This document shows positions 35,406 to 43,572 of a DNA stretch of 64,000 bases, one piece after another (within the stretch, counting starts at the first letter, position 1; each line of letters opens with the position of its first letter). The position numbers and the translations under genes were made by a program. The DNA lies in the NCBI GenBank assembly GCA_031277395.1, contig JAITML010000018.1, positions 1-64,000 on the forward strand. The letters are read 5' to 3'. The stretch is from Methylobacillus sp. GTDB taxonomy: Bacteria; Pseudomonadota; Gammaproteobacteria; Burkholderiales; Methylophilaceae. The notes under the pieces were generated by a model that saw only the letters and a program-made list of their open reading frames with translations, made no database searches and was not told the origin of the DNA.

Positions 35406-36452
35406 ATGACTCCCACTTTCAACATTTCCTTTTTGTCCGACACTGCGCTGGCGGATGAATTGCAGCGCAAGATTGACGGCAAGACCAAGCCGCTGGGGGC
35501 GTTGGGGCGGCTGGAGCGATTGGCATTGCAGGTGGGGCGGGTTCAGCAAACTTTGGAGCCTGCGCTGCGGCAGCCGGCGGTGCTGGTTTTCGCGGGCGAT
35601 CACGGTGTGGCGGCGGCGGGGGTCAGCCCGTTTCCACAGGAAGTGACGCGGCAGATGGTATTGAATTTTCTTGCGGGCGGCGCGGCAATCAATGTTTTCG
35701 CGCGGCAGAACGGGATGGCGGTGCGCGTGATTGATGCAGGTGTGAATGCCGATTTTGGCGCGCTGGAAAATTTGACCGCCGCCAAGATTGCCCATGGCAC
35801 GCGCAATTTTCTCGAACAACCGGCAATGACGCGCGAACAATGTGAAGCCGCGCTGGTGAAAGGTGCGGATATTGCGCGGCGCGAAATCGAGCGTGGTTGC
35901 AATGTGCTGGGATTCGGCGAAATGGGTATAGGTAATACCTCTTCGGCAGCGATATTGACCAGCAAGCTGTGCGGGTTGCCGATGGAACAGTGTGTCGGGC
36001 GCGGCGCCGGACTGAGCGATGCGGGGCTGGAGAAAAAACAGGCGCTGCTCACCGCCGCGATGGCGCGCTATCCCGATGTTCACGCACCGCTGGATGTGCT
36101 CGCCACATTTGGTGGTTTTGAGATTGCAATGATGATGGGCGCGATGCTTGCGGCGGCGGAGCGTCGAGCCTTGCTGCTGATAGACGGCTACATTTGCACT
36201 TCCGCGCTGCTGGTGGCGGCGCATCTTTGTCCCGCGATCAAGGATTATTGCGTATTCGCGCACGAATCCGGCGAGCCGGGTCATGCGAAGCAACTGGCAT
36301 GGCTGGACGTATCGCCTGTGCTGACGCTCGAAATGCGCCTCGGTGAAGGCACGGGCGCGGCGCTGGTTTATCCATTGGTGCAGGCTGCGGTGAATTTTCT
36401 CAACGAAATGGCCTCGTTTGATTCCGCCGGAGTCAGCGAGCGCGCCGAATGA
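35406..36452 (+). CDS. cobT: Nicotinate-nucleotide:dimethylbenzimidazole phosphoribosyltransferase
   Basis: A 348-residue CobT, which makes alpha-ribazole-5-phosphate from the lower base and NaMN for cobalamin assembly. Motifs include [35 protein letters not shown] and the catalytic region [11 protein letters not shown] near the end. ATG 35406 has AGGA 5 bases upstream. The stop overlaps the cobS start. The base-activation and nucleotide-loop genes cobT, cobS and cobC form one plus-strand operon. Confidence 0.97.
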   Translation: MTPTFNISFLSDTALADELQRKIDGKTKPLGALGRLERLALQVGRVQQTLEPALRQPAVLVFAGDHGVAAAGVSPFPQEVTRQMVLNFLAGGAAINVFARQNGMAVRVIDAGVNADFGALENLTAAKIAHGTRNFLEQPAMTREQCEAALVKGADIARREIERGCNVLGFGEMGIGNTSSAAILTSKLCGLPMEQCVGRGAGLSDAGLEKKQALLTAAMARYPDVHAPLDVLATFGGFEIAMMMGAMLAAAERRALLLIDGYICTSALLVAAHLCPAIKDYCVFAHESGEPGHAKQLAWLDVSPVLTLEMRLGEGTGAALVYPLVQAAVNFLNEMASFDSAGVSERAE

Positions 36453-37201
36453 TGTGCGAACTGCGGCTGTTTTTCACGGCGCTGATGTTTTTCACGCGCA
36501 TTCCGTGCGGACGTTTCGCCGGAACGACGCAGGATGATCTCGATGGTTCATCGCGCTATTTTCCGTGGATAGGTATTCTGGTCGGCGCGGTCGGCGCGGG
36601 CATTTACTGGGTCGCCGACCAATTTCTCCCGCAGGAAATCGCGGTGCTGTTGAGCATGGCAGCGACCATTTTGCTGACCGGCGCGTTTCACGAAGACGGC
36701 CTCGCGGATGCGGCAGACGGTCTTGGCGGCGGCTGGGAAAAAGAGCAAGTGCTCGCCATCATGCAGGATTCGCGGCTGGGTAGTTATGGCGCGCTGGCGA
36801 TATTCATGGCGCTGCTGGTGAAGTTTGAAACGCTCGCGCATTTGTCACCGGCCTTGCTGCCGCTCGTACTCATCGCCGGTCACGCACTGAGCCGTTTTTG
36901 CGCGTTGCTGGTGATGGTGACCCAGGACTATGTGCGACCCAACGGCAAGGCGAAACCGCTCGCGACGCAACTTTCAAAAGGCGGATTGCTGGTTGCGGCA
37001 GTCGGCGGACTTGCGCCGCTGGCCGTATTTTGGCACGCGCCGCATTTGCTGTGGGCGCTGGTTCCCGTGGTGTTGACCTGGCTGTGGTTTGCCCGAAAAC
37101 TGAAACGCCGCCTCGGCGGCTACACCGGCGATTGCCTCGGCGCAATGCAGCAATTGTGCGAGCTGGCTTTCTACCTCGGCATTTTGGCGCTGAGCATTTG
37201 A
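36449..37201 (+). CDS. cobS: Adenosylcobinamide-GDP ribazoletransferase
   Basis: A 250-residue polytopic membrane enzyme joining adenosylcobinamide-GDP and alpha-ribazole(-5-P). It begins with [16 protein letters not shown] and shows the conserved metal-binding acidic region [20 protein letters not shown] and [13 protein letters not shown]. Five or so membrane helices follow, and the C-terminus has [10 protein letters not shown]. It overlaps cobT (ATGA) and cobC (TGATG). Confidence 0.96.
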   Translation: MMCELRLFFTALMFFTRIPCGRFAGTTQDDLDGSSRYFPWIGILVGAVGAGIYWVADQFLPQEIAVLLSMAATILLTGAFHEDGLADAADGLGGGWEKEQVLAIMQDSRLGSYGALAIFMALLVKFETLAHLSPALLPLVLIAGHALSRFCALLVMVTQDYVRPNGKAKPLATQLSKGGLLVAAVGGLAPLAVFWHAPHLLWALVPVVLTWLWFARKLKRRLGGYTGDCLGAMQQLCELAFYLGILALSI

Positions 37202-37767
37202 TGGAGCTCTATCTCGTTCGCCATACCGCTCCGGCAGTTGCTTCCGGCATTTGCTATGGTCATGCAGAAGTAGATTTGCATGAAAACGCCGCAACGGAAT
37301 TCGAAATCGTGCGCGGCAAGTTCGCCGATCTTGTTCCCGCTGCGTTTTATACCAGCCCGCTGCTGCGCTGTCGGCGGCTCGCCGCCGCGTTGTCGTGGGG
37401 CGATGCGCGGCAGGATGACAGACTCAAGGAAATGCACTTCGGCGAATGGGAATTGCAACGCTGGGATGCGATTCCGCGTGAAATTTTCGATCACTGGGCG
37501 ACGCATTTTGTCGAACATGCGCCGCCCGGCGGCGAATCTTTCCGCGAGCTTTACGCGCGCGCGACCGGTTTTTTCGCAGACGCCGCTGAACAGCATCCCG
37601 ACGCAACCGTGGTCGCCGTCACCCACGCCGGCGTCATACGCGCTTTGCTCGCCCATGCGCTCAATCTTTCGCTGCAACACGCTCCGGGCTTCCGTCTTGA
37701 TTTCGGCGGCGTAACCAAACTTGTTGCTGACGGGACGCATATCAATGTGGCGTTTGTGAATCGCTGA
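37201..37767 (+). CDS. cobC: Alpha-ribazole phosphatase / histidine phosphatase family
   Basis: A 188-residue histidine phosphatase. The phospho-histidine motif is LYLVRHTAPAVASGICYG (RHT in place of RHG, as in CobC). KEMHFGEWELQRWDAIPR and VTHAGVIRALLAHAL complete the active site. It would dephosphorylate alpha-ribazole-5-phosphate or cobalamin-5-phosphate. The frame is open upstream inside cobS, but ATG 37201, overlapping the cobS stop, is the real start. Confidence 0.95.
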   Translation: MELYLVRHTAPAVASGICYGHAEVDLHENAATEFEIVRGKFADLVPAAFYTSPLLRCRRLAAALSWGDARQDDRLKEMHFGEWELQRWDAIPREIFDHWATHFVEHAPPGGESFRELYARATGFFADAAEQHPDATVVAVTHAGVIRALLAHALNLSLQHAPGFRLDFGGVTKLVADGTHINVAFVNR

Positions 37768-37809
37768 GGGGAAAGTTCCCCATGAATGAGCTGATTAATC
37801 CCGCTCATT
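37768..37809. terminator. Hairpins between convergent cobC and cobU
   Basis: Two inverted repeats lie in the gap: GGGGAA-AG-TTCCCC (37768-37781), just after the cobC stop, and AATGAGC (37785-37791) with GCTCATT (37803-37809). Neither has a clear T-tract, so termination is only a suggestion. Confidence 0.35.
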
Positions 37810-37824
37810 TACTGCAGATGCAGG

Positions 37825-38349
37825 CTAACTCTTGAGCGCCCACGGCAACCCCGCCGCCATAAAAACAACGCGGTCACACGCGGCGGCCAGCGCCTGATTG
37901 AGACGGCCTTGCTCATCCTGAAAGTGGCGGTTGATTTCGCCCAGCGGCACGATGCCCATGCCGACTTCATTGCTGACCAAAATGATTTCGCCGGGCAGCG
38001 TGGGGAGGAGCGCGAGGAAAGCGTCACGTTCCTCTTTCCATGTTTGATTCTGCGGCGGTTTGCAATCCGGGCAGATCCATTGCGCGAGCCACAACGTGAG
38101 GCAATCGATGATGATGCAATGACCGTCAGCAGCAGTGGAACGCAGGGTATCGGTCAGGTGGAATGGTTCTTCAAGCAAGCGCCAGTGCGCCGGGCGGCGT
38201 TGCTGATGATGATGGATGCGCGCACGCATTTCGTCGTCCTGAATTTGCGCGGTGGCAATGTAGCTGACGGGTAGCGCGGAATTTTCCGCCTGTTTTTCCG
38301 CGTATGCGCTTTTACCGGAGCGCGCGCCGCCGAGAACCAGGGTTTTCAT
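37825..38349 (-). CDS. cobU: Adenosylcobinamide kinase / adenosylcobinamide-phosphate guanylyltransferase
   Basis: A 174-residue CobU/CobP. The P-loop is LVLGGARSGKSAYAEK, followed by YIATAQIQDDEMRARIHHHQ with the GMP-accepting His region, IIDCLTLWLAQ and LVSNEVGMGIVP. It phosphorylates adenosylcobinamide and attaches GMP. The start is ATG 38349; the frame is open upstream into the DUF192 gene. It is the last gene of the riboswitch-controlled btuB operon, 7 bases after the DUF192 gene. Confidence 0.95.
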   Translation of the reverse strand: MKTLVLGGARSGKSAYAEKQAENSALPVSYIATAQIQDDEMRARIHHHQQRRPAHWRLLEEPFHLTDTLRSTAADGHCIIIDCLTLWLAQWICPDCKPPQNQTWKEERDAFLALLPTLPGEIILVSNEVGMGIVPLGEINRHFQDEQGRLNQALAAACDRVVFMAAGLPWALKS

Positions 38350-38356
38350 GCTGTGT

Positions 38357-38830
38357 TTACGGCGTATCCCAACGCACTTCGTCGCCTGTCTTGATGCCGC
38401 GTTGCGCCGCGCCGCCGCCGTTGATTTCCAGCACCGCGCTGACATCGCCTGCGGAATGCAGCGGAGTTTCGTCGTGCGGCGTGGCGTCGGCGGCGATGTT
38501 GAGGATGCGGTGATCAACGCCGATAAAGATGATGTCGAGCGGAATCAGCGTGTTCTTCATCCAGAAAGCGGCAGGGCGCGCCGGATCCATCGGAAAAATC
38601 ATGCCTTCATTCGGCCCCATGCGTTTGCGGAACATGAGACCCTGTTCCTGTTGCGCGGGCGTGGATGCGACTTCGACATGGAACCCGCTTCCCATTGTCT
38701 TGCCCGGTTTGGTGATCAGCAGATTCACCACCGGCAAACCGGATTCGGGATGGGTTGTCGTTTCTGCGGCGACAGGGGCGCACAGGCTTGATCCAAGAAT
38801 GCAAACAGCAAAAGCGGTTGTTAAACGCAT
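38357..38830 (-). CDS. DUF192 family secreted protein
   Basis: A 157-residue protein with a signal peptide (MRLTTAFAVCILGSSLCAPV, cleavage near AAE) and a DUF192 domain: VEVASTPAQQEQGLMFRKRM, MIFPMDPARPAAFWMKNT, IPLDIIFIGVDHRI and VLEINGGGAAQRGIKTGDEV. DUF192 proteins are common, but their function is unknown. It is embedded between cobO and cobU in the cobalamin operon, with gaps of 16 and 7 bases, so it is co-expressed with B12 salvage. Confidence 0.92.
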   Translation of the reverse strand: MRLTTAFAVCILGSSLCAPVAAETTTHPESGLPVVNLLITKPGKTMGSGFHVEVASTPAQQEQGLMFRKRMGPNEGMIFPMDPARPAAFWMKNTLIPLDIIFIGVDHRILNIAADATPHDETPLHSAGDVSAVLEINGGGAAQRGIKTGDEVRWDTP

Positions 38831-38846
38831 GGCAGTCCTCTGTAAA

Positions 38847-39455
38847 TTACCATTCAATTCCCGGCATCGCCTGCACTCCCGCATGGAAAGCGTGTTTGAC
38901 CAGGTGCATTTCGCTCACGGTGTCGGCCAGCTCGACTAATGCGTCGGATGCTGCGCGACCGGTGATGATGACGTGTTGCATTGCAGGGCGGGCGGTGAGC
39001 GTGGGCGCGACTTCTTCCATGTCGAGCCAGCGATAATTCAATGCGTAGGTAAATTCGTCGAGAATGACAAGGTCGATGCCGTCGTCGCGCAGATAGTCGC
39101 AGGCAAGTTCCCACGCTTTGCGCGCGGTGGCCGCGTCGCGCTCCGCATCCTGCGTTTCCCACGTAAAACCGTCGCCCATGACGTGCCAGCGCACATTGGC
39201 GTGATTGCGGAAAAATTCTTCTTCGCCGGTGTCGGAGCGGCTTTTGATGAACTGGATCACGGCGGCTTTCATGCCGTGTCCCAGCGCGCGCGCGAGCACG
39301 CCGAAGGCCGCGCTGGATTTGCCTTTGCCGTTGCCGGTGTTGACCAGCAGCAAGCCGCGCTCGATTTGCGCCGCGTTGATTGCGGCATCGACCACGACTT
39401 TTTTGCGCGCCATGCGCTCGGCATGACGCGCGTTTTTGTCGTTGTCAGCGGACAT
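38847..39455 (-). CDS. cobO: Cob(I)yrinic acid a,c-diamide adenosyltransferase (CobA/CobO type)
   Basis: A 202-residue CobO/BtuR-type adenosyltransferase. The P-loop is LLVNTGNGKGKSSAAFGVL, then VIQFIKSRSDTGEEEFF, IDLVILDEFTYALNYRW and HVIITGRAASDALVELAD. It adds the 5'-deoxyadenosyl ligand to corrinoids with ATP. ATG 39455 overlaps the upstream membrane-protein stop (TGATG). A large open frame continues upstream but is not coding. Confidence 0.96.
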   Translation of the reverse strand: MSADNDKNARHAERMARKKVVVDAAINAAQIERGLLLVNTGNGKGKSSAAFGVLARALGHGMKAAVIQFIKSRSDTGEEEFFRNHANVRWHVMGDGFTWETQDAERDAATARKAWELACDYLRDDGIDLVILDEFTYALNYRWLDMEEVAPTLTARPAMQHVIITGRAASDALVELADTVSEMHLVKHAFHAGVQAMPGIEW

Positions 39456-40021
39456 CAGGCATGTCTGCGAGCCGCGCCATGCGCGAAAGCGAAGGCGACA
39501 TGGACAATCGCGGCAACACCCATCCAGAATGCGAAGGTGGCCAGACCATGCGGGAAATATTGCACGAAGCTCGCGCCGAATCCGGCCAGCGTCGGCTCCG
39601 CGATGCGTCCCGAGAGGAAATAAAAACTGCCGCTGCTGAACAGTTCGGCGAGCACCGCGCCGGTGAACAAACTCGCGCCCAAAAGCGGCAAGGCGTGCAG
39701 GCTGAAGCTGTACCGTTTTGCGAACCAGCGCCCGGTCAGCCACAGCGAACCGTAAGCAGGAATCAGGAAAGGATAAGCCGCGCTCACGCAAAAATCGCTG
39801 ACGCCGCCCCAGGTGATCGCGGCGTAATCCACCGCGCCTGCGAGCGCCAGAAAGCCCGCGAATGCCCGCTTTGAGGCCAGATATGCGCCGGCGAGAAAGA
39901 ACACCGCCCACGAGATGTCGGGCAAATACGCGACGGTGGCGAAATGATGGCTGCGCGTGGCGGCCATAAGCGCCGCGAGTATCAGCCCGATGAAAAGTTG
40001 CTGCTGTTTGCTGAGGTTCAT
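39455..40021 (-). CDS. Predicted membrane protein of the cobalamin operon
   Basis: A 188-residue membrane protein with about five predicted helices, starting MNLSKQQQLFIGLILAALMA. Segments such as RSHHFATVAYLPDISWAVFF and FGASFVQYFPHGLATFAFW are recognisable in proteins that accompany BtuB and adenosyltransferase genes in betaproteobacteria, but their role is unproven. By context it might be part of a corrinoid or precursor uptake system. It lies between btuB (46 bases upstream) and cobO (overlapping). Confidence 0.8.
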   Translation of the reverse strand: MNLSKQQQLFIGLILAALMAATRSHHFATVAYLPDISWAVFFLAGAYLASKRAFAGFLALAGAVDYAAITWGGVSDFCVSAAYPFLIPAYGSLWLTGRWFAKRYSFSLHALPLLGASLFTGAVLAELFSSGSFYFLSGRIAEPTLAGFGASFVQYFPHGLATFAFWMGVAAIVHVAFAFAHGAARRHA

Positions 40022-40066
40022 AGTTCTGCTCCTTGAAGTAAACGGATTGTAACGCAATGATGACTT

Positions 40067-41953
40067 TTATTGCGGCTGCCAGCGCAGACCGACAAACACG
40101 GTGGCGCCCGGCGTGTTGTAAGGCGCGGCGGCAGGACTGCTGCCGGTGTAGGCCAGCGCATAGTCCTTGTCCAGCACATTGTCGGCGCGCGCCTCCACTT
40201 TCCAGTCGCGATTGATGAGGTAGCTCGCGGTCAGATTGAGCAGCGCATAGCCGCCCATGCGCTTGGTATTGGCCGCATCTTCAAAGCGTTCGGATGCGCT
40301 CACAAGCTCCGAGCCCACGCGCCATGCGCCGGATGACCAATCCAGGCGCAGCGTGCCATAACGTTGCGCGCGGCGCTGCAAAAGACCGGCGACATTGCCG
40401 GAATCATCCGCAACGCTGCGCGGCGACTGCACCGTGAAATTTCCGCCGAGCTGCCATTGATTGTCGATCTGCCACACCGCATCGGCGGTCATGCCGCGTA
40501 TCCTTGCCTTGCCGACATTGATCGGGCAATAGCCGGAAGCCACGCAGGTGGCCGTGGCTGCGCCGGTTCCCTGAATGAGATTGCGGATGCGGTTTTCAAA
40601 AATCACCAGCCCCGCGTTCACGGGTTTGCTGTTGTAACGCAGCGCCGCTTCGAGGTTGCGGGATTGCTCCGGTTTGAGATCGGGGTTGCCGAATCCGGGG
40701 TAATAAAGCATGTTGAATGAAGGCGCCTTGAACGCATTGCCGTAGCCCGCCGAAATGCGCCAGCCCGGCGCGAAGCGATAGCCGTAGCCGATGTTGCCGG
40801 TCATGTGCGCGCCGTATTGGGTATTGTGATCTTCGCGCAGCGAAAGTTGCAGCAGATGCTTTCCTTCGTCCAGCAAATAACCTGCGGCGTAGCCGTCATT
40901 ATTGCGGTCGCGGCGGAACGTGGTAACCGGATCGGGCACGCCCTTGACCTCCTGTTCCAGCCGGTCATACGCCAGCATCAACTTGCCCACGGGCAAAAGC
41001 AGCTCGTTTTGCCAGGTGATCTGTTGTTGCGTGGTGCGGAAATCGCTGGAACCAAACGCGGAATGATCCACCGCATCGTTAAAACCCGTGCCCCACGACA
41101 GCTTGCTTTGCCAGATATCCGTGAGCTGGTTGGTGCTCGTCAGCGCGTAACCGCGCAAGGTTTCGTCGCCGTAGTTGTCGAAGTTTGAAAAGTTGCTGTC
41201 GTAATGATAACGGCTGCGACTCTGGAAAAACTGCGCGCGCAATTGCTGGCCGGGTGCGAATACGTGCTCCACATACGCTGAGACGGAATTATTCCAGTAG
41301 CCGTCGTCATCCCGGTTTTTGGGCGGCATGGCGGGTGTGGCGCGTATAGTCGAAAAACCATCGGTGATATAGCTGGAGGCGGAAATACCGAAGGTCGTTC
41401 CGTTGGCTCCGGCGGAAACACCCGTTTCCGCCGTTCGTGTGTTGTAACTGCCATAGCCGACGGCGGCGTTGAAGCGGGTTTGGTCATCGCCGACCTTGCG
41501 CGTGAAAATCTGGATCACGCCGCCAATGGCATCCGCGCCATAAAGACTGGATGCCGGGCCGCGCAAAATCTCGATGCGGTCTATCTGCGCGAGCGGCATG
41601 TTCTGGAAGGAAAAATTGCCCAGTGTGGCGGAATTGAGCCGCAGCCCGTCCACCAGCACCACCACATGATCGGAATTGGTGCCGCGCAGGAAAACGCTGC
41701 TCGGCTGGCCGGGGCCGCCGGTGGAATCGACCTCGATGCCCGGCTGGCGTTGCAGCAACTCAATCAGGCCGGCTGGTCCCGCGCGTTCGATTTCTTCGCG
41801 GTTGATGACGGTGACATCCGCAATCGTGCTTTCGCGTGTTTGGGCGATGCGCCCGGCGGTGACGATTACGTCGTTGGTGTTGATGTTTTCCTGCGCGACG
41901 GCAGGGGCGGAAAGAAGCAAGCCGATCAGGCTCGCCGGAATACTGCGCTTCAT
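40067..41953 (-). CDS. btuB: TonB-dependent vitamin B12 receptor
   Basis: A 628-residue outer-membrane receptor. The signal peptide (MKRSIPASLIGLLLSAPAVA) is followed by the TonB-box/plug region (TNDVIVTAGRIAQTRES; QRQPGIEVDSTGGPGQPSSV; FLRGTNSDHVVVLVDGLRLN; ILRGPASSLYGADAIGGVIQ) and a 22-strand barrel ending GATVFVGLRWQPQ. A cobalamin riboswitch in its leader and the downstream cobO-cobU genes identify the substrate as cobalamin or a related corrinoid. ATG 41953 has a good AGGGG site; the frame is open further upstream. Confidence 0.95.
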   Translation of the reverse strand: MKRSIPASLIGLLLSAPAVAQENINTNDVIVTAGRIAQTRESTIADVTVINREEIERAGPAGLIELLQRQPGIEVDSTGGPGQPSSVFLRGTNSDHVVVLVDGLRLNSATLGNFSFQNMPLAQIDRIEILRGPASSLYGADAIGGVIQIFTRKVGDDQTRFNAAVGYGSYNTRTAETGVSAGANGTTFGISASSYITDGFSTIRATPAMPPKNRDDDGYWNNSVSAYVEHVFAPGQQLRAQFFQSRSRYHYDSNFSNFDNYGDETLRGYALTSTNQLTDIWQSKLSWGTGFNDAVDHSAFGSSDFRTTQQQITWQNELLLPVGKLMLAYDRLEQEVKGVPDPVTTFRRDRNNDGYAAGYLLDEGKHLLQLSLREDHNTQYGAHMTGNIGYGYRFAPGWRISAGYGNAFKAPSFNMLYYPGFGNPDLKPEQSRNLEAALRYNSKPVNAGLVIFENRIRNLIQGTGAATATCVASGYCPINVGKARIRGMTADAVWQIDNQWQLGGNFTVQSPRSVADDSGNVAGLLQRRAQRYGTLRLDWSSGAWRVGSELVSASERFEDAANTKRMGGYALLNLTASYLINRDWKVEARADNVLDKDYALAYTGSSPAAAPYNTPGATVFVGLRWQPQ

Positions 41954-42079
41954 GACAAAATCCCCTTTGCGCTTGCGACCCCGCAAGCGAAAAATCAAAA
42001 ACGGAAATTCCGCAGAAAGCGCATCAAGAAAGGGAAAGACAAGAAACACCCCAGCCTGAATACCGCGCCCCGCGATAAT

Positions 42080-42258
42080 TTCACACGTGGTTGCGCAGGC
42101 CGGTCTCCGGGCTTGCAAGGTTTGACGCGTCGCCTTCCCGAGTTTCCTCAGTGGCGTGCATGACGCGTCCGCACTTGCTTACCGTTGCGGGGGCAGCACA
42201 GGTTTCTCACCTGTTTCCCGTTTCACCTTGTCGCTGGACAGCGATGTCGGCACCTGAC
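42080..42258 (-). promoter_or_regulatory. Cobalamin riboswitch (btuB leader)
   Basis: On the minus strand the leader contains the B12-box core GCCACTGAGGAAACTCGGGA within 42129-42155 (followed by AGGCGAC), the upstream GGTGAAACGGGAAACAGGTG region and the CCCCGCAACGGTAAGC element. All are in the order of the cobalamin aptamer. It lies about 125 bases before the btuB ATG and would repress the five-gene btuB operon when adenosylcobalamin is abundant. Ends are approximate. Confidence 0.93.
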
Positions 42259-42359
42259 AACTTTTTTCATTGTATCCAAAATTCCGGCCTTACGGCAATA
42301 CTTGCAAAAACCTGCGTTATCAATTGACCATTCAGGGATTTTCCAATTATAGTTCCGGC

Positions 42360-42563
42360 ATGGAAGCCGATTTAAAAGTGCTGGAAGACAAGGTCGCGCA
42401 GTTGATACACATCTGCCAACAGTTGCGAGGGGAAAATATCAACCTGCGGCAGGAGTTGGCGCAGGCGCAAAGTGATGCGCGCCAGTTGAAGGACAACATG
42501 GCGCGCGCCGTTGACAAGCTCGAACTGCTGCTGGCAAACCTGCCGGAGGAAAACCATGGCTGA
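42360..42563 (+). CDS. Short coiled-coil protein (ZapB-like, upstream of zapA)
   Basis: A 67-residue all-helical coiled-coil protein: LKVLEDKVAQLIHICQQLRG, then NINLRQELAQAQSDARQLKD, with heptad-like leucines. Its size and position directly before zapA match a conserved proteobacterial family thought to act in cell division, like ZapB. ATG 42360 is used; the stop overlaps zapA by 8 bases. The leader region upstream is occupied by the divergent cobalamin riboswitch. Confidence 0.85.
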   Translation: MEADLKVLEDKVAQLIHICQQLRGENINLRQELAQAQSDARQLKDNMARAVDKLELLLANLPEENHG

Positions 42564-42861
42564 AACCCGTGGCGTTGATGTCAACATCATGGGGCGCGAA
42601 TTCCGCGTCGCCTGCACGGACGAGGAATACGATGCGCTTATGACCGCCGTTTCCTATCTCGACCGCAAAATGCGCGATATTCGCGACGGCGGCAAAGTGA
42701 TCGGCGTCGAACGCATTGCCATCATGGCCGCGCTCAACATGGCGCACGAACTTCTGAACGCGCGCAGCGGCGGGTTTGACTTCGGCGACTTCAAGCGTAG
42801 AATCGGTGTCATGCAGGAACAAATAGATCAAGCGATCGCCGAGCAGAACGAGTTGTTCTGA
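42556..42861 (+). CDS. zapA: Cell division protein ZapA
   Basis: A 101-residue ZapA, which binds and bundles FtsZ at the division ring. The globular head has VDVNIMGREFRVACTDEEYD and the family motif AVSYLDRKMRDIR, followed by VERIAIMAALNMAHELL and a C-terminal coiled coil. ATG 42556 follows GGAGG within the upstream gene. It is followed by 6S RNA, the normal gammaproteobacterial and betaproteobacterial order. Confidence 0.95.
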   Translation: MAETRGVDVNIMGREFRVACTDEEYDALMTAVSYLDRKMRDIRDGGKVIGVERIAIMAALNMAHELLNARSGGFDFGDFKRRIGVMQEQIDQAIAEQNELF

Positions 42862-42879
42862 TTCAGTTCCCGAAGATTT

Positions 42880-43068
42880 CCCGGTTTGTTCCCTGCGGTG
42901 CTGCCGGATCATAGATTCCGTGAACCATACTTCGAGCATTCGGTTGCGGCTTATACGAACACTGTTGCGCGCGTCCTTTCGGATGTGCCTGAAGTGCTCC
43001 CGCTGTGGCCACCTGGTCAACCAGGTTCAGGATGCTGGTCCAACGGCATTTGCGGGGAACTCCCATTT
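42880..43068 (+). ncRNA. ssrS: 6S RNA
   Basis: Directly after zapA, the 5' segment TTCCCTGCGGTGCTGCCGG (about 42889-42907) pairs with the 3' segment CAACGGCATTTGCGGGGAA (about 43041-43059). This is the conserved closing region on either side of the RNA polymerase-binding bulge. A second pairing, CCACCTGGTC with the nearby GACCAG-like segment, supports an extended hairpin. 6S RNA mimics an open promoter and down-regulates sigma-70 transcription in stationary phase. Ends are approximate. Confidence 0.85.
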
Positions 43069-43086
43069 CCACCCCCAAGGATTTTC

Positions 43087-43545
43087 GTGCGTTACTGGCT
43101 TATGAAGTCCGAACCGTCGGACGTTTCCGTTGACGATCTCGCCTCTTTCCCCAATCAAAGTGTGGACTGGTACGGCGTCCGCAACTATCAGGCGCGCAAC
43201 TTCATGCGCGACCAGATGCGGGTGGGCGACGGCGTGCTGTTTTACCATTCCAACTGCGCCGAGCCGGGGGTTGTGGGAATCGCCAAGGTGAGCAAGCTCG
43301 CCTATCCCGACCGTACGCAGTTCATCAAGGGCCACAAGTATTACGACCCCAAGGCCACACCCGAAAAGCCGCGCTGGTTCAACGTGGACGTGAAGCTGGT
43401 GCGCAAGACGCGCTTGCTGAGCATCAAGGAGCTGCGCGCGATACCGGAGCTTGCGAATCTGCGCATACTGCAACGCGGCAACCGGCTCTCGATTACGCCG
43501 GTCGATCCGCGCGACTGGGAAATCATCCTCACAAAGCTGAAGTAG
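43087..43545 (+). CDS. EVE domain protein
   Basis: A 152-residue protein made of a single EVE domain (PUA-like fold): RYWLMKSEPSDVSVDDLAS, DWYGVRNYQARNFMRDQMRV, GDGVLFYHSNCAEPGVVGIA and KPRWFNVDVKLVRK. EVE domains bind modified bases in RNA or DNA. I chose the GTG at 43087, which gives the family start and has AAGGA 5 bases upstream. The gene lies between ssrS and ilvA, a frequent housekeeping position. Confidence 0.92.
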   Translation: MRYWLMKSEPSDVSVDDLASFPNQSVDWYGVRNYQARNFMRDQMRVGDGVLFYHSNCAEPGVVGIAKVSKLAYPDRTQFIKGHKYYDPKATPEKPRWFNVDVKLVRKTRLLSIKELRAIPELANLRILQRGNRLSITPVDPRDWEIILTKLK

Positions 43546-43572
43546 CAGACTCCCGGACAAACTTCGGAAAAA

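Noticed and set aside
36898..37200. A long upstream extension of the cobC frame running inside cobS
   Set aside because: The translation is Arg- and Ala-rich with no family similarity, and ATG 37201 gives the exact CobC start; the extension is an out-of-frame shadow of cobS.
39456..39911. A large N-terminal extension of the cobO frame
   Set aside because: It overlaps the membrane-protein gene in another frame, and its sequence is Arg-rich without meaning; CobO proteins start at the equivalent of 39455.
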